Assembly: GCF_019898765.1 (NCBI RefSeq)
Contig: NZ_JAIOKB010000003.1
Location: 248,001-312,000 of the forward strand
Origin: Sphingomonas yunnanensis
GTDB lineage: Bacteria; Pseudomonadota; Alphaproteobacteria; Sphingomonadales; Sphingomonadaceae
DNA length: 64,000 bases
Direction: 5' to 3'
The translations under genes were made by a program, and so were the position numbers. How positions within the stretch are numbered: the first letter of the stretch is position 1; every line of letters begins with the position of its first letter. Shown here piece after piece: positions 17,121 through 26,557 of the stretch. Below the pieces are notes generated by a model. The model ran no database searches. It saw only the letters and a program-made list of their open reading frames with translations, and was not told where the DNA came from.

Positions 17121-19898
17121 TCAGAACCGGAAGCGCGCGCCGAGCGAGAAGGTGCGCGCCTCGTAGCGGATGTCGCGCGGGTAGCTCTGCGTGTCGCTGA
17201 AGTTGCGGACGTTCTGGAACGGCACCCCGGTCAGGTTGGTGGCGTCGAAGGTGAAGGTCAGGAACTCGACTGGGGTGAAGGCGGCGGAGAAGTCGAGCCG
17301 CGCCGTGGCGCGCGTGTACTCGCCGGCGACGGCCGACTCGCTCTCGGTGTTGTTGTAGAAGTTCACCCAGTCAGTACGGTAATTATAGGCCAGTCGCGCC
17401 GATACCGAGCCCTTCTCGTAGAGCAGGTTGGCGTTGTAGGTCCATTTCGAGGTGTTGGGCACGCGCACCAGCCGGCCCTGCTCGCCCAGCACCGTCGGCA
17501 GCGCCTGTTTGCCGTCGAGATAGGTGCCGTTGAGCTGAGTGCCGAAGCCGCTCAGCACGCCGGGCAGGAAATCGAAGAAGGTGGTGAAGGCCAGCTCGAC
17601 ACCCTGGATCCGGCCCTCGCCGGCGTTCTCGGGCCGCGTCACCCGGATGTTGCCGAAGCCGGGGACCTGCTGGAACACCGTGTAGTTGCTGATGAAGCCC
17701 TTGAGGTCGCGGCGGAACACCGCGCCGGTCAGCGATCCGGTGCGGCTGAAATACCATTCCAGCGAGGCGTCGTAGTTCTTCGACTGGATCGGCTCGAGGT
17801 CGATGTTGCCGCTGCTGCCATTGTAGTCGCCCAGGTTCACCGAGTCGCGCTGGAGCACGAAGGCCGGGTTGCTCTGGCCGAAGGTGGGGCGCGTGCGCGT
17901 CTCCGTGGCGGAGGCGCGGAACTGGAGCTGGTCGGTCAAACGCGCGCGCAGGCTGACGTTGGGCAGCACGTCGACGTAGTTCTTACGGTCGTCGGTGATG
18001 CGGACGTCGCCGTCGACCGACCCGAGCCCGACCGTCTGGATGGTGGTGTTGACGACGCGCGCGCCGACCACGCCGTCGAGCGGAAGGCCGCCGAGCTCGA
18101 ACGCGTAATGAAGCTGGCCGTAGAAGGCATAGGATTTCTCGTCCGCGGCGAACTGCGTGGTATAGGGCGGCAGCGCCGGGTCCCATAACTCCGGCTGCTG
18201 GTCGGCATTGCCGAGGTTGCTGATCCGCAGCCGATCCTGCGCGAAGGCGCGGAGCGCCTCGATATTGTCGAAGACGTCATGGCCGCTTGGCGCGTACCAT
18301 TGCCGCGTCGGCTGCGCGTCGCTGCCGCGGAAACCCTCCTTCACCAATCCGCCCATCCCGATCGGCGCGGCGGTCAGCGGCACCCGCTGGGCACGGATGT
18401 TGGCGTAGCGCGTGCCATCGGCGAAGGTGCTCTTGCGCGTGGTGTAGCGCGTGCCGAACTGGAGCTTGTCGATCCCGTCGAGATCGAAATCCAGCTCCAG
18501 ATCGTTGCGCCACTGCCAGCCCGAGCCGCGTCCCTCGCGACGCCGGTCGAAGATCCCGCGGATGACATAATTGCCGGGGTCGGTGAGGTCAAAGCCGGGC
18601 AGCGCGAACTCGACGCCACCATAGTCGCGGTCGATGTCGAAGCTGATGTCGGCGGTCGCCGGATCGCGCGCGGCGAAATCGAAGCCGTAGTCGGTGAAGT
18701 AGTTGCGCGTGTCGGTATAAGCGAGGTCGGTGCTGAACTTGGCGTGTTCGCCCTTGATGCTGCCACCGCCGGCGAACTGATAGGTGTTGGTGGTACTGTG
18801 CGGCACGCCGCGGAACAGGTCGGTGCCGATCGATCCCTCGCCACCCGAGCGGGTGAGGCTCTTCACCTTGCCCGGATCGTTCTCGTCCAGCACGACGTTG
18901 CTGAAGATGGGATTGCCATTGCGCAGCCGGATCGCGAGCTCGCTATTCTCCTCCCGGCCGCGATAGCCCTGGTACAGGCCTTCCAGGTACAGCTCGACGT
19001 TGGCGGCCGGGCGCCATTGCAGCGAGCCGTTCACCGACGGCCGCCAGCGCTTGCCGTTGTTGTAGAAGATGCCGACCGACTCCGGGATCTTGAAATCGCG
19101 GCCCACGCCGGGCGTGGTGATCACCTGTCCGTCGACCGGCGTGTCGACGTCGCCGCTGTCCCAGCGCGCCGAGGTGAGATAATTGGTCTGCGTGTAGGAG
19201 AGGTTGATCAGCGCGCCGATCTCGCCGATCGGCGTGTCGAAGCGGTCGGTGACCAACAGGCTGCCCTGCGGATCGACCTTTCGCGCCTGGTCGCCGTAGA
19301 TACCGCGGATCGAGCCAGCGATCTCGAACCCGTCGAAGTCGAACGGCCGGCGCGAGCGCACGTTGACCAGCCCCGCGATGCCGCCCTCGACCAGGTCGGC
19401 GGTGGTCGACTTGTAGACCTCCAGCCCGGCGAGCGAGGCGGCAGGAAAGTCCTGGAACGCCACCTGGCGGCCCTCGGCGGTGTAGAGCTCGCGGCCGTTG
19501 AAGGTGGTGGTGACGTCGGGCAGGCCGCGCACCGAGACGCCGTTGGCCTCGTCCTGCGAGCGCGACACCTGCACGCCGGTGATCCGCGCCAGCGCCTCGG
19601 CGGCGTTGTTGTCGGGCAGCTTGCCGATATCCTCCGCGACCACCGCGTCGAGGATCTGATCGGAGTCGCGCTTGAGCGCCTGCGCGCCCTGAACGCTGCG
19701 GCGAAGTCCGGTGACGACGATATCCTCCTCGCCGACGCCGGGCGCTGCGCTCGCCTCCACGTCGGTCATGACGGTGCTGCCGGACGGCATAGCGTCGGCG
19801 TCCTGCGGTGTGGCGGCCCTGTCCTGCGCCATCGCGAGCGGTGTCCAGCTTAGCGCGCACGCGACCGCGAGCACGGACGCCGAGTCCCTGATTGTCAT
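17121..19898 (-). CDS. TonB-dependent outer membrane receptor (glycan type)
   Basis: This 925-residue receptor is the first gene of the operon with the DUF4965 and GH127 genes. It has a signal peptide ending in A-M-A-Q, a TonB-box segment E-E-D-I-V-V-T-G-L-R-R, and the long plug motif A-E-D-I-G-K-L-P-D-N-N-A-A-E-A-L-A-R-I-T-G-V. That motif is typical of oligosaccharide-related TonB receptors in sphingomonads, caulobacters and xanthomonads. The barrel ends in G-A-R-F-R-F. It resembles the second receptor downstream of the GH76 operon closely in the plug and C-terminus, so the two are paralogues with diverged loops. I chose the ATG following GGGAGAGGG rather than the longer GC-rich extension. 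The promoter region holds a LacI-type consensus site. Confidence 0.92.
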   Translation of the reverse strand: MTIRDSASVLAVACALSWTPLAMAQDRAATPQDADAMPSGSTVMTDVEASAAPGVGEEDIVVTGLRRSVQGAQALKRDSDQILDAVVAEDIGKLPDNNAAEALARITGVQVSRSQDEANGVSVRGLPDVTTTFNGRELYTAEGRQVAFQDFPAASLAGLEVYKSTTADLVEGGIAGLVNVRSRRPFDFDGFEIAGSIRGIYGDQARKVDPQGSLLVTDRFDTPIGEIGALINLSYTQTNYLTSARWDSGDVDTPVDGQVITTPGVGRDFKIPESVGIFYNNGKRWRPSVNGSLQWRPAANVELYLEGLYQGYRGREENSELAIRLRNGNPIFSNVVLDENDPGKVKSLTRSGGEGSIGTDLFRGVPHSTTNTYQFAGGGSIKGEHAKFSTDLAYTDTRNYFTDYGFDFAARDPATADISFDIDRDYGGVEFALPGFDLTDPGNYVIRGIFDRRREGRGSGWQWRNDLELDFDLDGIDKLQFGTRYTTRKSTFADGTRYANIRAQRVPLTAAPIGMGGLVKEGFRGSDAQPTRQWYAPSGHDVFDNIEALRAFAQDRLRISNLGNADQQPELWDPALPPYTTQFAADEKSYAFYGQLHYAFELGGLPLDGVVGARVVNTTIQTVGLGSVDGDVRITDDRKNYVDVLPNVSLRARLTDQLQFRASATETRTRPTFGQSNPAFVLQRDSVNLGDYNGSSGNIDLEPIQSKNYDASLEWYFSRTGSLTGAVFRRDLKGFISNYTVFQQVPGFGNIRVTRPENAGEGRIQGVELAFTTFFDFLPGVLSGFGTQLNGTYLDGKQALPTVLGEQGRLVRVPNTSKWTYNANLLYEKGSVSARLAYNYRTDWVNFYNNTESESAVAGEYTRATARLDFSAAFTPVEFLTFTFDATNLTGVPFQNVRNFSDTQSYPRDIRYEARTFSLGARFRF

Positions 19899-19988
19899 GG
19901 TAGCCCTCTCCCGTGACCGCTTTTTCAACGGCTTGCGAGTAGAGCTACTGCCGCCTCACTATAAAAGAAAGCATATAATCAGATAATC

Positions 19989-20002
19989 TGGAAGCGTTAT
20001 CA
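19989..20002. promoter_or_regulatory. LacI/GalR-type operator match upstream of the TonB receptor operon
   Basis: TGGAAGCGTTATCA fits the family consensus TGNNANCGNTNNCA at every fixed position and has the central CG. It lies 91 bases before the receptor start in an AT-rich 108-base gap. No LacI-family gene is in this window, so the cognate regulator would be elsewhere. A chance match cannot be excluded for a 14-mer with eight fixed bases. Confidence 0.45.
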
Positions 20003-20006
20003 GGAG

Positions 20007-20840
20007 CTAAGGTGCATGCTGTTGCGCCACCTTCCCACCCAACAGGCGGACGAGCGCCGCGGCGACCGCGGCATGTCCCGCGGCGGTCGGATGCCACGAC
20101 GCCGCTGTCTCCGAGTGGCCGACGGCATAGGGTTCGGCTGAACAGGAATCATGGCCGCGCGACAGCGCGCCGGCGCGCAGCAGCGTCGCCCGCTCGCGCC
20201 GCGCCACCGCGGCGGTGAGCCGCGCGAGGTGGCGGAAGGTCGCGTGCGCTCGCGCCAGCCCCGCCGCGTCGTAGGGGACGGAGGCGCAGGGCTGCGCCGG
20301 CAGCATGTCGAGATAGTCCACGAACACCAGCCGTGCGCGCGGTGACCGGCGTCGCACCGCGCGCGCGACCCGCGTGAGATTGCGTTCCAGCCGAGCCCAT
20401 TCTGCCGCGGTCGGCGCGGGTGGACGGCCGCAGACCGCTGCGGTGCCGTCACGCGGCGGTGCGCACTCGGCGCGGGCGAGATCGCCGACGAGATGCACGT
20501 CATTGCCCCCGATCGTCACCGTCACCAGCCGGGTCGCGTGGGTGAGATGGTCGAGTTGGGCGGGCAGCTCGTCCCAGGCGCTGAGCAGATGCTCGGTCGT
20601 GGCGCCGCCGCAGCTCGCGTCGACGAGGTGGAGGTGGAGCCCCGCCGCGACCAGCCGGGGATAGCTGTTGACCGTCTGGCCACAGCGCGCCGGCGTGGAC
20701 GGGGCGAGCGGGCCGGCGCGCGCGCCCGCCGCATAGGAACTGCCGAGCGCCACATAGGTCGATCCCGGCGGCACGGGCGCGGGGGACGCCGGCACCGCTG
20801 CCGCAGCGGCGAGCGCGAGCAGCGCGACGGCGCCGCGCAT
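20007..20840 (-). CDS. Exported SGNH/GDSL hydrolase
   Basis: This 277-residue SGNH-fold esterase has a signal peptide (about 1-21). Block I reads A-L-G-S-S-Y-A-A-G, with S35 as nucleophile; the usual GDS is GSS here. Block III is G111-G-N-D114, and block V supplies H250 in S-W-H-P-T-A-A-G-H. Several cysteines (52, 77, 126, 137, 185, 233) suggest disulfides, as in Streptomyces-type SGNH lipases. In a mannan operon the natural guess is removal of acetyl or other esters from the glycan, but a lipid substrate is not excluded. The ATG overlaps the GH76 stop as TGATG, so it is the last, translationally coupled gene of the six-gene operon. Confidence 0.85.
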   Translation of the reverse strand: MRGAVALLALAAAAAVPASPAPVPPGSTYVALGSSYAAGARAGPLAPSTPARCGQTVNSYPRLVAAGLHLHLVDASCGGATTEHLLSAWDELPAQLDHLTHATRLVTVTIGGNDVHLVGDLARAECAPPRDGTAAVCGRPPAPTAAEWARLERNLTRVARAVRRRSPRARLVFVDYLDMLPAQPCASVPYDAAGLARAHATFRHLARLTAAVARRERATLLRAGALSRGHDSCSAEPYAVGHSETAASWHPTAAGHAAVAAALVRLLGGKVAQQHAP

Positions 20841-22009
20841 CAGTACAGCAGCGCCCAGTCGGCCGGGCGCCACGCCGACACCGCCTCCACCTGCACCAGC
20901 GCGGCGGTGTCGATCAGCTCGGCGCGGCGGCCGGCGAAGTGGACGAGCCCGGCGGCATTGCGGCGGCGCCGCCACATGCGGTCGGCGTAGCCGCGCATCG
21001 CGTCGAGGTCGCGGCGGTCGTGGGTCGCGTCGGCGAGCAGCAGCAGGTTCTTGAAGTAGATCGCGTTGAAGGGCGGCGGCTGGTCGTCGACCTGCTCGCC
21101 CACGACGAGCCGGGCGCGGCTCGCCGCGGCGATGCGGCGTGCCTCGGCGAGATAGCGCGCCTCGCCGGTGGCGCGCCACAGCAGCACGTTGACCCCGACC
21201 GGGACGCCCTGGTTGTAGCTCCACACGCGCGGCTCGATCGTGCCGTCGCGCTTGATATGGTCGGCGTAGAGGCCATCGCGGCGCTGCAGCGTCGCGTTGG
21301 TCCAGCGATAATAGCGCATCGCGTCGTCGAGATAGGCGCGCTCGCGCGTGATCAAGTACAGGCGGACGCCGAGCTCGGCGGCGGGCATGTTCGACACCGT
21401 GTTCCGGTCGCCATTGTCGCTTTTCTGCGTCCACATCACGCCGCCGGGCGAGGGCAGCCCCTTCTCCTCGGACCAGCCCGAGCGCACCAGCGCGAAGATC
21501 GCGCGCGCGCGGCGCAGCGACTCGGCGTCGCGGCGGAACAGGTGGTGCTGCACCTCGGCGAGACCGACCCACTCATTGTCATCGTAGTAGAGATCGTCGC
21601 CGCGGCCGAGCGGCGCGACCACCTTGGCGAGATGGCCAGCGACGCCCGTGGTCGAGGTCGGCGACCAGTAACGCTGCTGCGCCGCGCGCACCTTCGTCAG
21701 CGCCGGCGCGAAGCGACGCCCGGCGGCGCCGGGCATCATCGCGAGATCGAGCAGCGCGACATGCGCCTGCGAGAAGGGCCATTCGGTCGAGTAAGGCTCG
21801 TCGTCCGCGCGCGGCGGATGGTACTCGCGGTAGAGCCCGGTGCCGTCGCCGACCGCGAAGGCCTTCTCCAGCGCCGCGTGCCAGGCGAGCGCGCGCGCGC
21901 CGGGGACGGGGGCAGGAGCAGCGGTAGAGGCGGTCGCCGCCGCCCCGCGCGCGCCGGCGAGCGCCAGCGCGCCGCCGACGACCGCGCGGCGCGTGGGATG
22001 CGCCGCCAT
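20840..22009 (-). CDS. GH76 family endo-alpha-1,6-mannanase
   Basis: This 389-residue glycoside hydrolase has a Tat-like leader (R-R-A-V-V-G-G-A-L-A-L-A). The (alpha/alpha)6-barrel domain carries the adjacent aspartates D143-D144 in Y-Y-D-D-N-E-W-V-G-L, the acid/base-nucleophile pair of GH76. Other matches are M-W-T-Q-K-S-D-N, R-N-T-V-S-N-M-P-A-A-E-L and V-W-S-Y-N-Q-G-V. GH76 enzymes cut alpha-1,6-linked mannan backbones, as in fungal cell walls and actinobacterial lipoglycans. Two GH125 alpha-1,6-mannosidases nearby can finish the oligosaccharides, which makes the assignment coherent. The start overlaps the TonB receptor stop by one base (TGATG). Confidence 0.88.
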   Translation of the reverse strand: MAAHPTRRAVVGGALALAGARGAAATASTAAPAPVPGARALAWHAALEKAFAVGDGTGLYREYHPPRADDEPYSTEWPFSQAHVALLDLAMMPGAAGRRFAPALTKVRAAQQRYWSPTSTTGVAGHLAKVVAPLGRGDDLYYDDNEWVGLAEVQHHLFRRDAESLRRARAIFALVRSGWSEEKGLPSPGGVMWTQKSDNGDRNTVSNMPAAELGVRLYLITRERAYLDDAMRYYRWTNATLQRRDGLYADHIKRDGTIEPRVWSYNQGVPVGVNVLLWRATGEARYLAEARRIAAASRARLVVGEQVDDQPPPFNAIYFKNLLLLADATHDRRDLDAMRGYADRMWRRRRNAAGLVHFAGRRAELIDTAALVQVEAVSAWRPADWALLY

Positions 22010-24795
22010 CAGAAGCGGAACCGCGCGCCGAGCGCGAAGACGCGGCTCTCGTAGCGGACGTCGCGCGGGTAGCTCGCGTTGGCCAGCCCCGGCACCGCGC
22101 GCAGCGCACGATAGGGCGAGCCGGTGATGTTGCTGACGTCGAAGGTCAGCGTCACCGCCTCGATCGCGGCGACCGAGAGCGAGAAGTCGAGCCGCTCGAT
22201 CGGCCGGTTGAACTCGGCGCCGATGAGCTGGCCGGCATTGTCCGTGGCGAAGAAGTTGGTCACGCGCGAGCGCCAGTTATACGCCAGCCGCGCCGACACC
22301 GGCCCCTTCTCGTAGATACCGACCGCGTTGTAGCTCCACTTCGACACGCCGGGGATGTCGCTGTCCTGCCCGGCGACGCCGAGCGAGACGGGCAGCGCCT
22401 GCGACGCGTCGATATAGGTGGCGTTGAGCTGGGTGCCGAAGCCGCTCAGCACGCCGGGCAGGAAGTCGAAGAAGGTCTGGAACGCGACCTCGGCGCCCTG
22501 CAACCGGCCCTTGCCGCCGTTCTCAGGGCGGTTGACCGTCACGAGCGTGGGATAGCCGAGGTCGACCTGGCTGTTGAGGTTGGTGATGAAGCCCTGCACG
22601 TCGCGGCGGAAGATCGCGCCGGTCAGCGAGCCGGCCTTGGAGAAATACCATTCCAGCGAGGCATCGTAGTTGGTCGACAGGATCGGTTGCAGGTTGATGT
22701 TGCCGCTGTTGCCGGTGATCGGCGTCACGCCGGGGCTGCCGATCGTCACCGCCGGGTTGAGCTGGTTATATTCGGGCCGGGTGCGTGTCTCGGTCGCCGA
22801 GAGGCGAAGCTGGAGCTGGTCGGTGAACTTGGCGCGGAACGAGGCGCTGGGGAGCACGTCGACGTAGTTCTGTCGCGAGGTGGTGGTTTGAAGCTCACCG
22901 CCGACCAGCGCGTTGCCGGTCAGCTGCGCCTTGGTGTTGACGATCCGCGCGCCGACCACGCCGTCGACCGGCACGCCGCCGACGTCGAAGCCGTAGTGGA
23001 ACTGGCCGTAGAAAGCGTAGGATTTCTCCAGCGCGTCGAGCCGTTCGTTCTGCACATAGGCGGGGATGTCGGAGTCCCACGCGCCGCGCTCGGTCAGCGC
23101 GGCGGGGGTGCCGATCTGCTCCAGCCCGCTGCGTGCGAGATCGCGCAGCGCCTCGATATTGTCGACGATGCCCGCGCGCGTCGGTGCATACCATTGGCTC
23201 AGCCCGGGCGCCTGGCCGCCGCGGAAGCCGCGGTCGATCGGCGTGCCGGTGTCGCCGCCGGGGATGTCGGAGAGGCGCAGGCCGAGCGGGCGCAGCGTGG
23301 CGTAGCGGCCGCCGCTCTGCAGCCGCGCGTCGCGGTCGGTCAGGCGGAAGCCGACGTCGAGCTGGGTGATCACGGGCAGCTCGGTGTCGAGCTTTAGGTC
23401 GACGCGCCACTGGACGCCCTTGCCCGTCGCCAGCGAGCGGCGGTCGTAGATGCCGCGCAGGATGTAACTGTTGGGATCGTTGGCGGCGAAGCCCGGCAGG
23501 CCGAACTGCGCGCCGCCGTCCTGCCCGCCGATGTCGAACACGAGGTTGGCGGACTGCGCGGTCGCGGGCGCGAAGTCGACGTTGTAGTCGGTATATTCGG
23601 CCTTGGAGTCGGTATAGGCGAAGTCGGTCGTCAGCGTCGCGCGGCCGGTCTTCCACGATCCGCCGATCGCGCCCTGATAGGCGTTGGTGCGCCCCGCGCG
23701 CGTGCTGCGCGAGAAGTCGATGCCGCGGCCGTTGGCGAAATCGGGCGTGACGGTGACGCTCTCGAGCGTGCCGGGCTCGGCGGCGTTGCGCACGATGTTG
23801 GTCAGCGCCGGGTTGTTGTTGACGAGGTCGAAGCCGGCGAAATCGTTGGCCACGTCGGTGCGCGCGCCCTGGAACAGCCCGTCGACGTAGAACTCCAGGT
23901 TGGGCGCGGGGCGCCACTGGAGCGTGCCGTTGACCGACGGGCGCCAGCGCTTGCCGCGGTCGTAATAGACGCCGGCGGTCTCGGGCAGGACGAAGTCGCG
24001 CGCGCCGTCGACCGGCTGGTTCGCGCCGGGGCTGACGATGTTGCCGTTGATGTAGCGCGACGAGGTCAGATAGTGGAGCTGGGTGTAGGACACGTTCACC
24101 AGCGCGCCCAGCTCGCCGATCGGCGTGTCCCAGCGGTCGGTCACGAGCACGTTGAAGTTCGGGTCGTACTTGCGTGCCTGGTCGCCGTAGGTGCCGCGCA
24201 CCGCGCCCGCGATCTGGAAGCCGTCGAAGTCGAACGGGCGGCGCGAGCGCACGTTGATGAGGCCGGCGATGCCGCCCTCGATCAAGTCGGCGCTGGTGGT
24301 CTTGTACACCTCCAGCCCGGCGAGCGCGCCCGCGGGGAAGTCCTGCAGCGCGACGTTGCGCAGCTCGGCGGTGAACATCTCGCGGCCGTTGTAGGTGGTG
24401 GTCAGGTTGGGCAGGCCGCGCACCTGCACACCGCCGGCCTCGTCGCTGCTGCGGTTGACCTGCACGCCGGTGATCCGCGCCAGCGCCTCGGAGGCGTTGT
24501 TGTCGGGCAGCTTGCCGATGTCCTCGGCCACCACCGCGTCGACGATCTGGTCGGAGTCGCGCTTGAGCGCCTGCGCGGTCTGGAGGCTGCGGCGCAGGCC
24601 AGTGACGACGATGTCGTCCGAGCCCGGCGCCGCGGCGACCGCGCCGTCCGCCGCGGCCGGCGGCCCTGCCTCGGCGGGTGCCTCGCCCTGCGGCGCGGCG
24701 GGCGGCGCGTCCTGCGCCACCGCCGCGTCGGGCCACAGCGAGGCGGCGGCGAGCGCGAGCGCGGACGTCCGCGCGAGCTGGTTCAACTGGATCAT
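22009..24795 (-). CDS. TonB-dependent outer membrane receptor (mannan operon)
   Basis: This 928-residue receptor has a signal peptide ending A-A-V-A-Q, a Pro/Ala-rich linker, the TonB-box-like D-D-I-V-V-T-G-L-R-R and the plug motif A-E-D-I-G-K-L-P-D-N-N-A-S-E-A-L-A-R. Its C-terminus is G-A-R-F-R-F. It lies between the phosphomannose isomerase and GH76 genes, so it probably imports manno-oligosaccharides released at the cell surface. The ATG at 24795 was preferred over a GTG two codons earlier because it is correctly spaced from GGGGAG. It is a paralogue of the receptor in the neighbouring operon. A 37-base gap separates it from the isomerase gene. Confidence 0.93.
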   Translation of the reverse strand: MIQLNQLARTSALALAAASLWPDAAVAQDAPPAAPQGEAPAEAGPPAAADGAVAAAPGSDDIVVTGLRRSLQTAQALKRDSDQIVDAVVAEDIGKLPDNNASEALARITGVQVNRSSDEAGGVQVRGLPNLTTTYNGREMFTAELRNVALQDFPAGALAGLEVYKTTSADLIEGGIAGLINVRSRRPFDFDGFQIAGAVRGTYGDQARKYDPNFNVLVTDRWDTPIGELGALVNVSYTQLHYLTSSRYINGNIVSPGANQPVDGARDFVLPETAGVYYDRGKRWRPSVNGTLQWRPAPNLEFYVDGLFQGARTDVANDFAGFDLVNNNPALTNIVRNAAEPGTLESVTVTPDFANGRGIDFSRSTRAGRTNAYQGAIGGSWKTGRATLTTDFAYTDSKAEYTDYNVDFAPATAQSANLVFDIGGQDGGAQFGLPGFAANDPNSYILRGIYDRRSLATGKGVQWRVDLKLDTELPVITQLDVGFRLTDRDARLQSGGRYATLRPLGLRLSDIPGGDTGTPIDRGFRGGQAPGLSQWYAPTRAGIVDNIEALRDLARSGLEQIGTPAALTERGAWDSDIPAYVQNERLDALEKSYAFYGQFHYGFDVGGVPVDGVVGARIVNTKAQLTGNALVGGELQTTTSRQNYVDVLPSASFRAKFTDQLQLRLSATETRTRPEYNQLNPAVTIGSPGVTPITGNSGNINLQPILSTNYDASLEWYFSKAGSLTGAIFRRDVQGFITNLNSQVDLGYPTLVTVNRPENGGKGRLQGAEVAFQTFFDFLPGVLSGFGTQLNATYIDASQALPVSLGVAGQDSDIPGVSKWSYNAVGIYEKGPVSARLAYNWRSRVTNFFATDNAGQLIGAEFNRPIERLDFSLSVAAIEAVTLTFDVSNITGSPYRALRAVPGLANASYPRDVRYESRVFALGARFRF

Positions 24796-24832
24796 GGTCA
24801 CTCTCCCCTGCGTTCTTGTCGTTGCTGTCGTC

Positions 24833-26557
24833 TCACCGGTCGGTCGGGCGCACCCAGGCGCGCATCACCGCGCAGGCCGCACCCGGCGGCCCGAGCGAGC
24901 GCAGCCGATAGCGGCCGAGCGCTGCCGGGATGACGAAGGTCTCGGCGTAGTGGACCTCGAAGGGCGCGAAGGCGCCATCCGGGCTCTCCACCATCGCCGC
25001 CGTGCCGGCGACGAGGTTGAGGACGTTGAGCGTGCCCGCGGTGTCGAGCGCGACGCTCGTCTCGAACCAGGCGCGCTCGGTCTCGATGAACTCGAGCGGG
25101 TGCAGCCCGGTGCGCTCGCGGCGCCAGTCGCTCCCGCTGGCGACGGGCGTGAACCGGTTGACCAGCTCGGTCCGCGTCACCGTCTCGCGGCGTGTCCAGT
25201 CGATATTGGCGAGGCCGTGCTCAAGGTGGATCGGGCGCGGACGACCGTCGAGCCCGAGCCGTCCCCAGTCCCACAGCTTGAAGGTGAAGATGTACGGCGT
25301 GGCGCTGATCTCGAGCACCATCGCGTCGCACCCGGAGCAGTGGATCGTGCCGGCCGGGATGAGGAAATGATCGTGCGCGCGCGCCGGCAGGCGGTTCACC
25401 AGCGCGTCGACGTCGGGCGGTGGGCCGCCCGCCTGCGCTGCGGTGAGCGCGGCGGCGACAGCGGCGGGCTCGGCCGCGTCGGTGAGCCCGAGATAGACGC
25501 ACGCGTCCGCGCCGGCATCGAGCAGATAATAGCTCTCGTCCTGGGTGTAGGGCAGGCCGAAGGCGGCACGCGCATAGTCGGCGCGCGGGTGGACCTGGAG
25601 CGAGAGGTTGCCGCCTTCCATCGTGTCGAGCAGGTCGAAGCGGATCGGGAATTCGGCGCCGAAGCGCGCGATGACGTCGCCGCCGAGCAGCGCGTCGGGG
25701 CGGAGCCGCACGAGGTCGAGCGCGGGGAGCTCGAACGCCTCCTCGCCGAAGCCGAGCAGCAGGCTGTTCTCCTCGGGCACGCAGTCGAAGCACCAGGCGT
25801 AATTGGGCGGGCCCTCGGGCAGGTCGAAGGTGCGCCGCACCCACTGCCCGCCCCACGGCCCGGCATCGAAGAAGGGCACGACGCGGAACGGGCGCGCGGC
25901 GACGGCGTCGAGCGCGCGGTGGTAGGTGTCGCCAGCGATCATCCGCGGCACCGGTCCGTTCGCCTCGATAACGAAGTCGGCCCCGGGCAGCAGCGCGTAT
26001 TTGACCGCGTCGCCGACGCGCCAGTCGACGAAGAAGGCGCGGCGGTACAGCTCTGCCGCTCGCGCGGCGCGGTCGCTGCCACCCAGGTTGGCGATCTCGC
26101 CGCGGCGCTGGCGCTGCTGGAGCTCCCAGCGCGCCATGGCGACATAGACCAGCCGGTCGGGCGCGCGCAGGACGGTCGCGGCGCCCGGCCCGACGAGCAC
26201 CGTGCGGCGACCCGGCGCGCGCCCCGCGCGCCACGCCGCGACCTTCGTCTCGTCGAGGAAGTCGTGGATGCCGATCGCGGAAAAGCGCGCGAACACCGGG
26301 TCGTCGCCGAGCAACGCGTCGATCTCGGCGTCGAGCACCTCGGGATCGCGGAACAGCGCGGTGGTGTCGACCACCTCGGCGTCGGGCCAGGCGTCGCGCA
26401 GCACCGCGACGATCGAAGCGACCGGCGCGCCGGGATAGCATTCGACGCAGAGGTCCAGCGCGGTGGCGAGGTGCGGCAGGATCGCGTCCCACCCGACCAG
26501 ACAGGCGTCCGCCGCGTCGTCGACCCGGACGACGGGCCGCTTGTCATAGTTGGTCAC
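24833..26557 (-). CDS. manA: Class I mannose-6-phosphate isomerase with N-terminal extension domain
   Basis: This 574-residue cytoplasmic enzyme would convert mannose 6-phosphate to fructose 6-phosphate. The C-terminal two-thirds is a cupin-type class I isomerase with zinc ligands Q321-V-H323, E341 (D-E-S-Y-Y) and H406 (T-I-H-C-S-G). Normal class I enzymes have about 320-400 residues. The first roughly 230 residues here form a separate domain with L-V-Y-V-A-M-A-R-W-E, D-F-V-I-E-A-N-G and W-D-A-I-L-P-H-L segments that look kinase-like but lack a clear P-loop. I recall long isomerases like this from Bacteroidetes mannan loci. The start is a GTG overlapping the end of the ROK kinase gene by 14 bases. 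Upstream kinase and isomerase together would feed mannose into glycolysis. Confidence 0.85.
   Translation of the reverse strand: MTNYDKRPVVRVDDAADACLVGWDAILPHLATALDLCVECYPGAPVASIVAVLRDAWPDAEVVDTTALFRDPEVLDAEIDALLGDDPVFARFSAIGIHDFLDETKVAAWRAGRAPGRRTVLVGPGAATVLRAPDRLVYVAMARWELQQRQRRGEIANLGGSDRAARAAELYRRAFFVDWRVGDAVKYALLPGADFVIEANGPVPRMIAGDTYHRALDAVAARPFRVVPFFDAGPWGGQWVRRTFDLPEGPPNYAWCFDCVPEENSLLLGFGEEAFELPALDLVRLRPDALLGGDVIARFGAEFPIRFDLLDTMEGGNLSLQVHPRADYARAAFGLPYTQDESYYLLDAGADACVYLGLTDAAEPAAVAAALTAAQAGGPPPDVDALVNRLPARAHDHFLIPAGTIHCSGCDAMVLEISATPYIFTFKLWDWGRLGLDGRPRPIHLEHGLANIDWTRRETVTRTELVNRFTPVASGSDWRRERTGLHPLEFIETERAWFETSVALDTAGTLNVLNLVAGTAAMVESPDGAFAPFEVHYAETFVIPAALGRYRLRSLGPPGAACAVMRAWVRPTDR

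Noticed and set aside
13542..17166. Long plus-strand open frames (504 and 730 codons) opposite the GH127 and DUF4965 genes
   Set aside because: Composition is typical of the complement of high-GC coding sequence; the minus-strand products have clear families and signal peptides.
20007..21572. A 521-codon reading of the SGNH hydrolase
   Set aside because: The first half is Arg-rich and overlaps the GH76 gene; the signal peptide begins at the internal ATG coupled to the GH76 stop.
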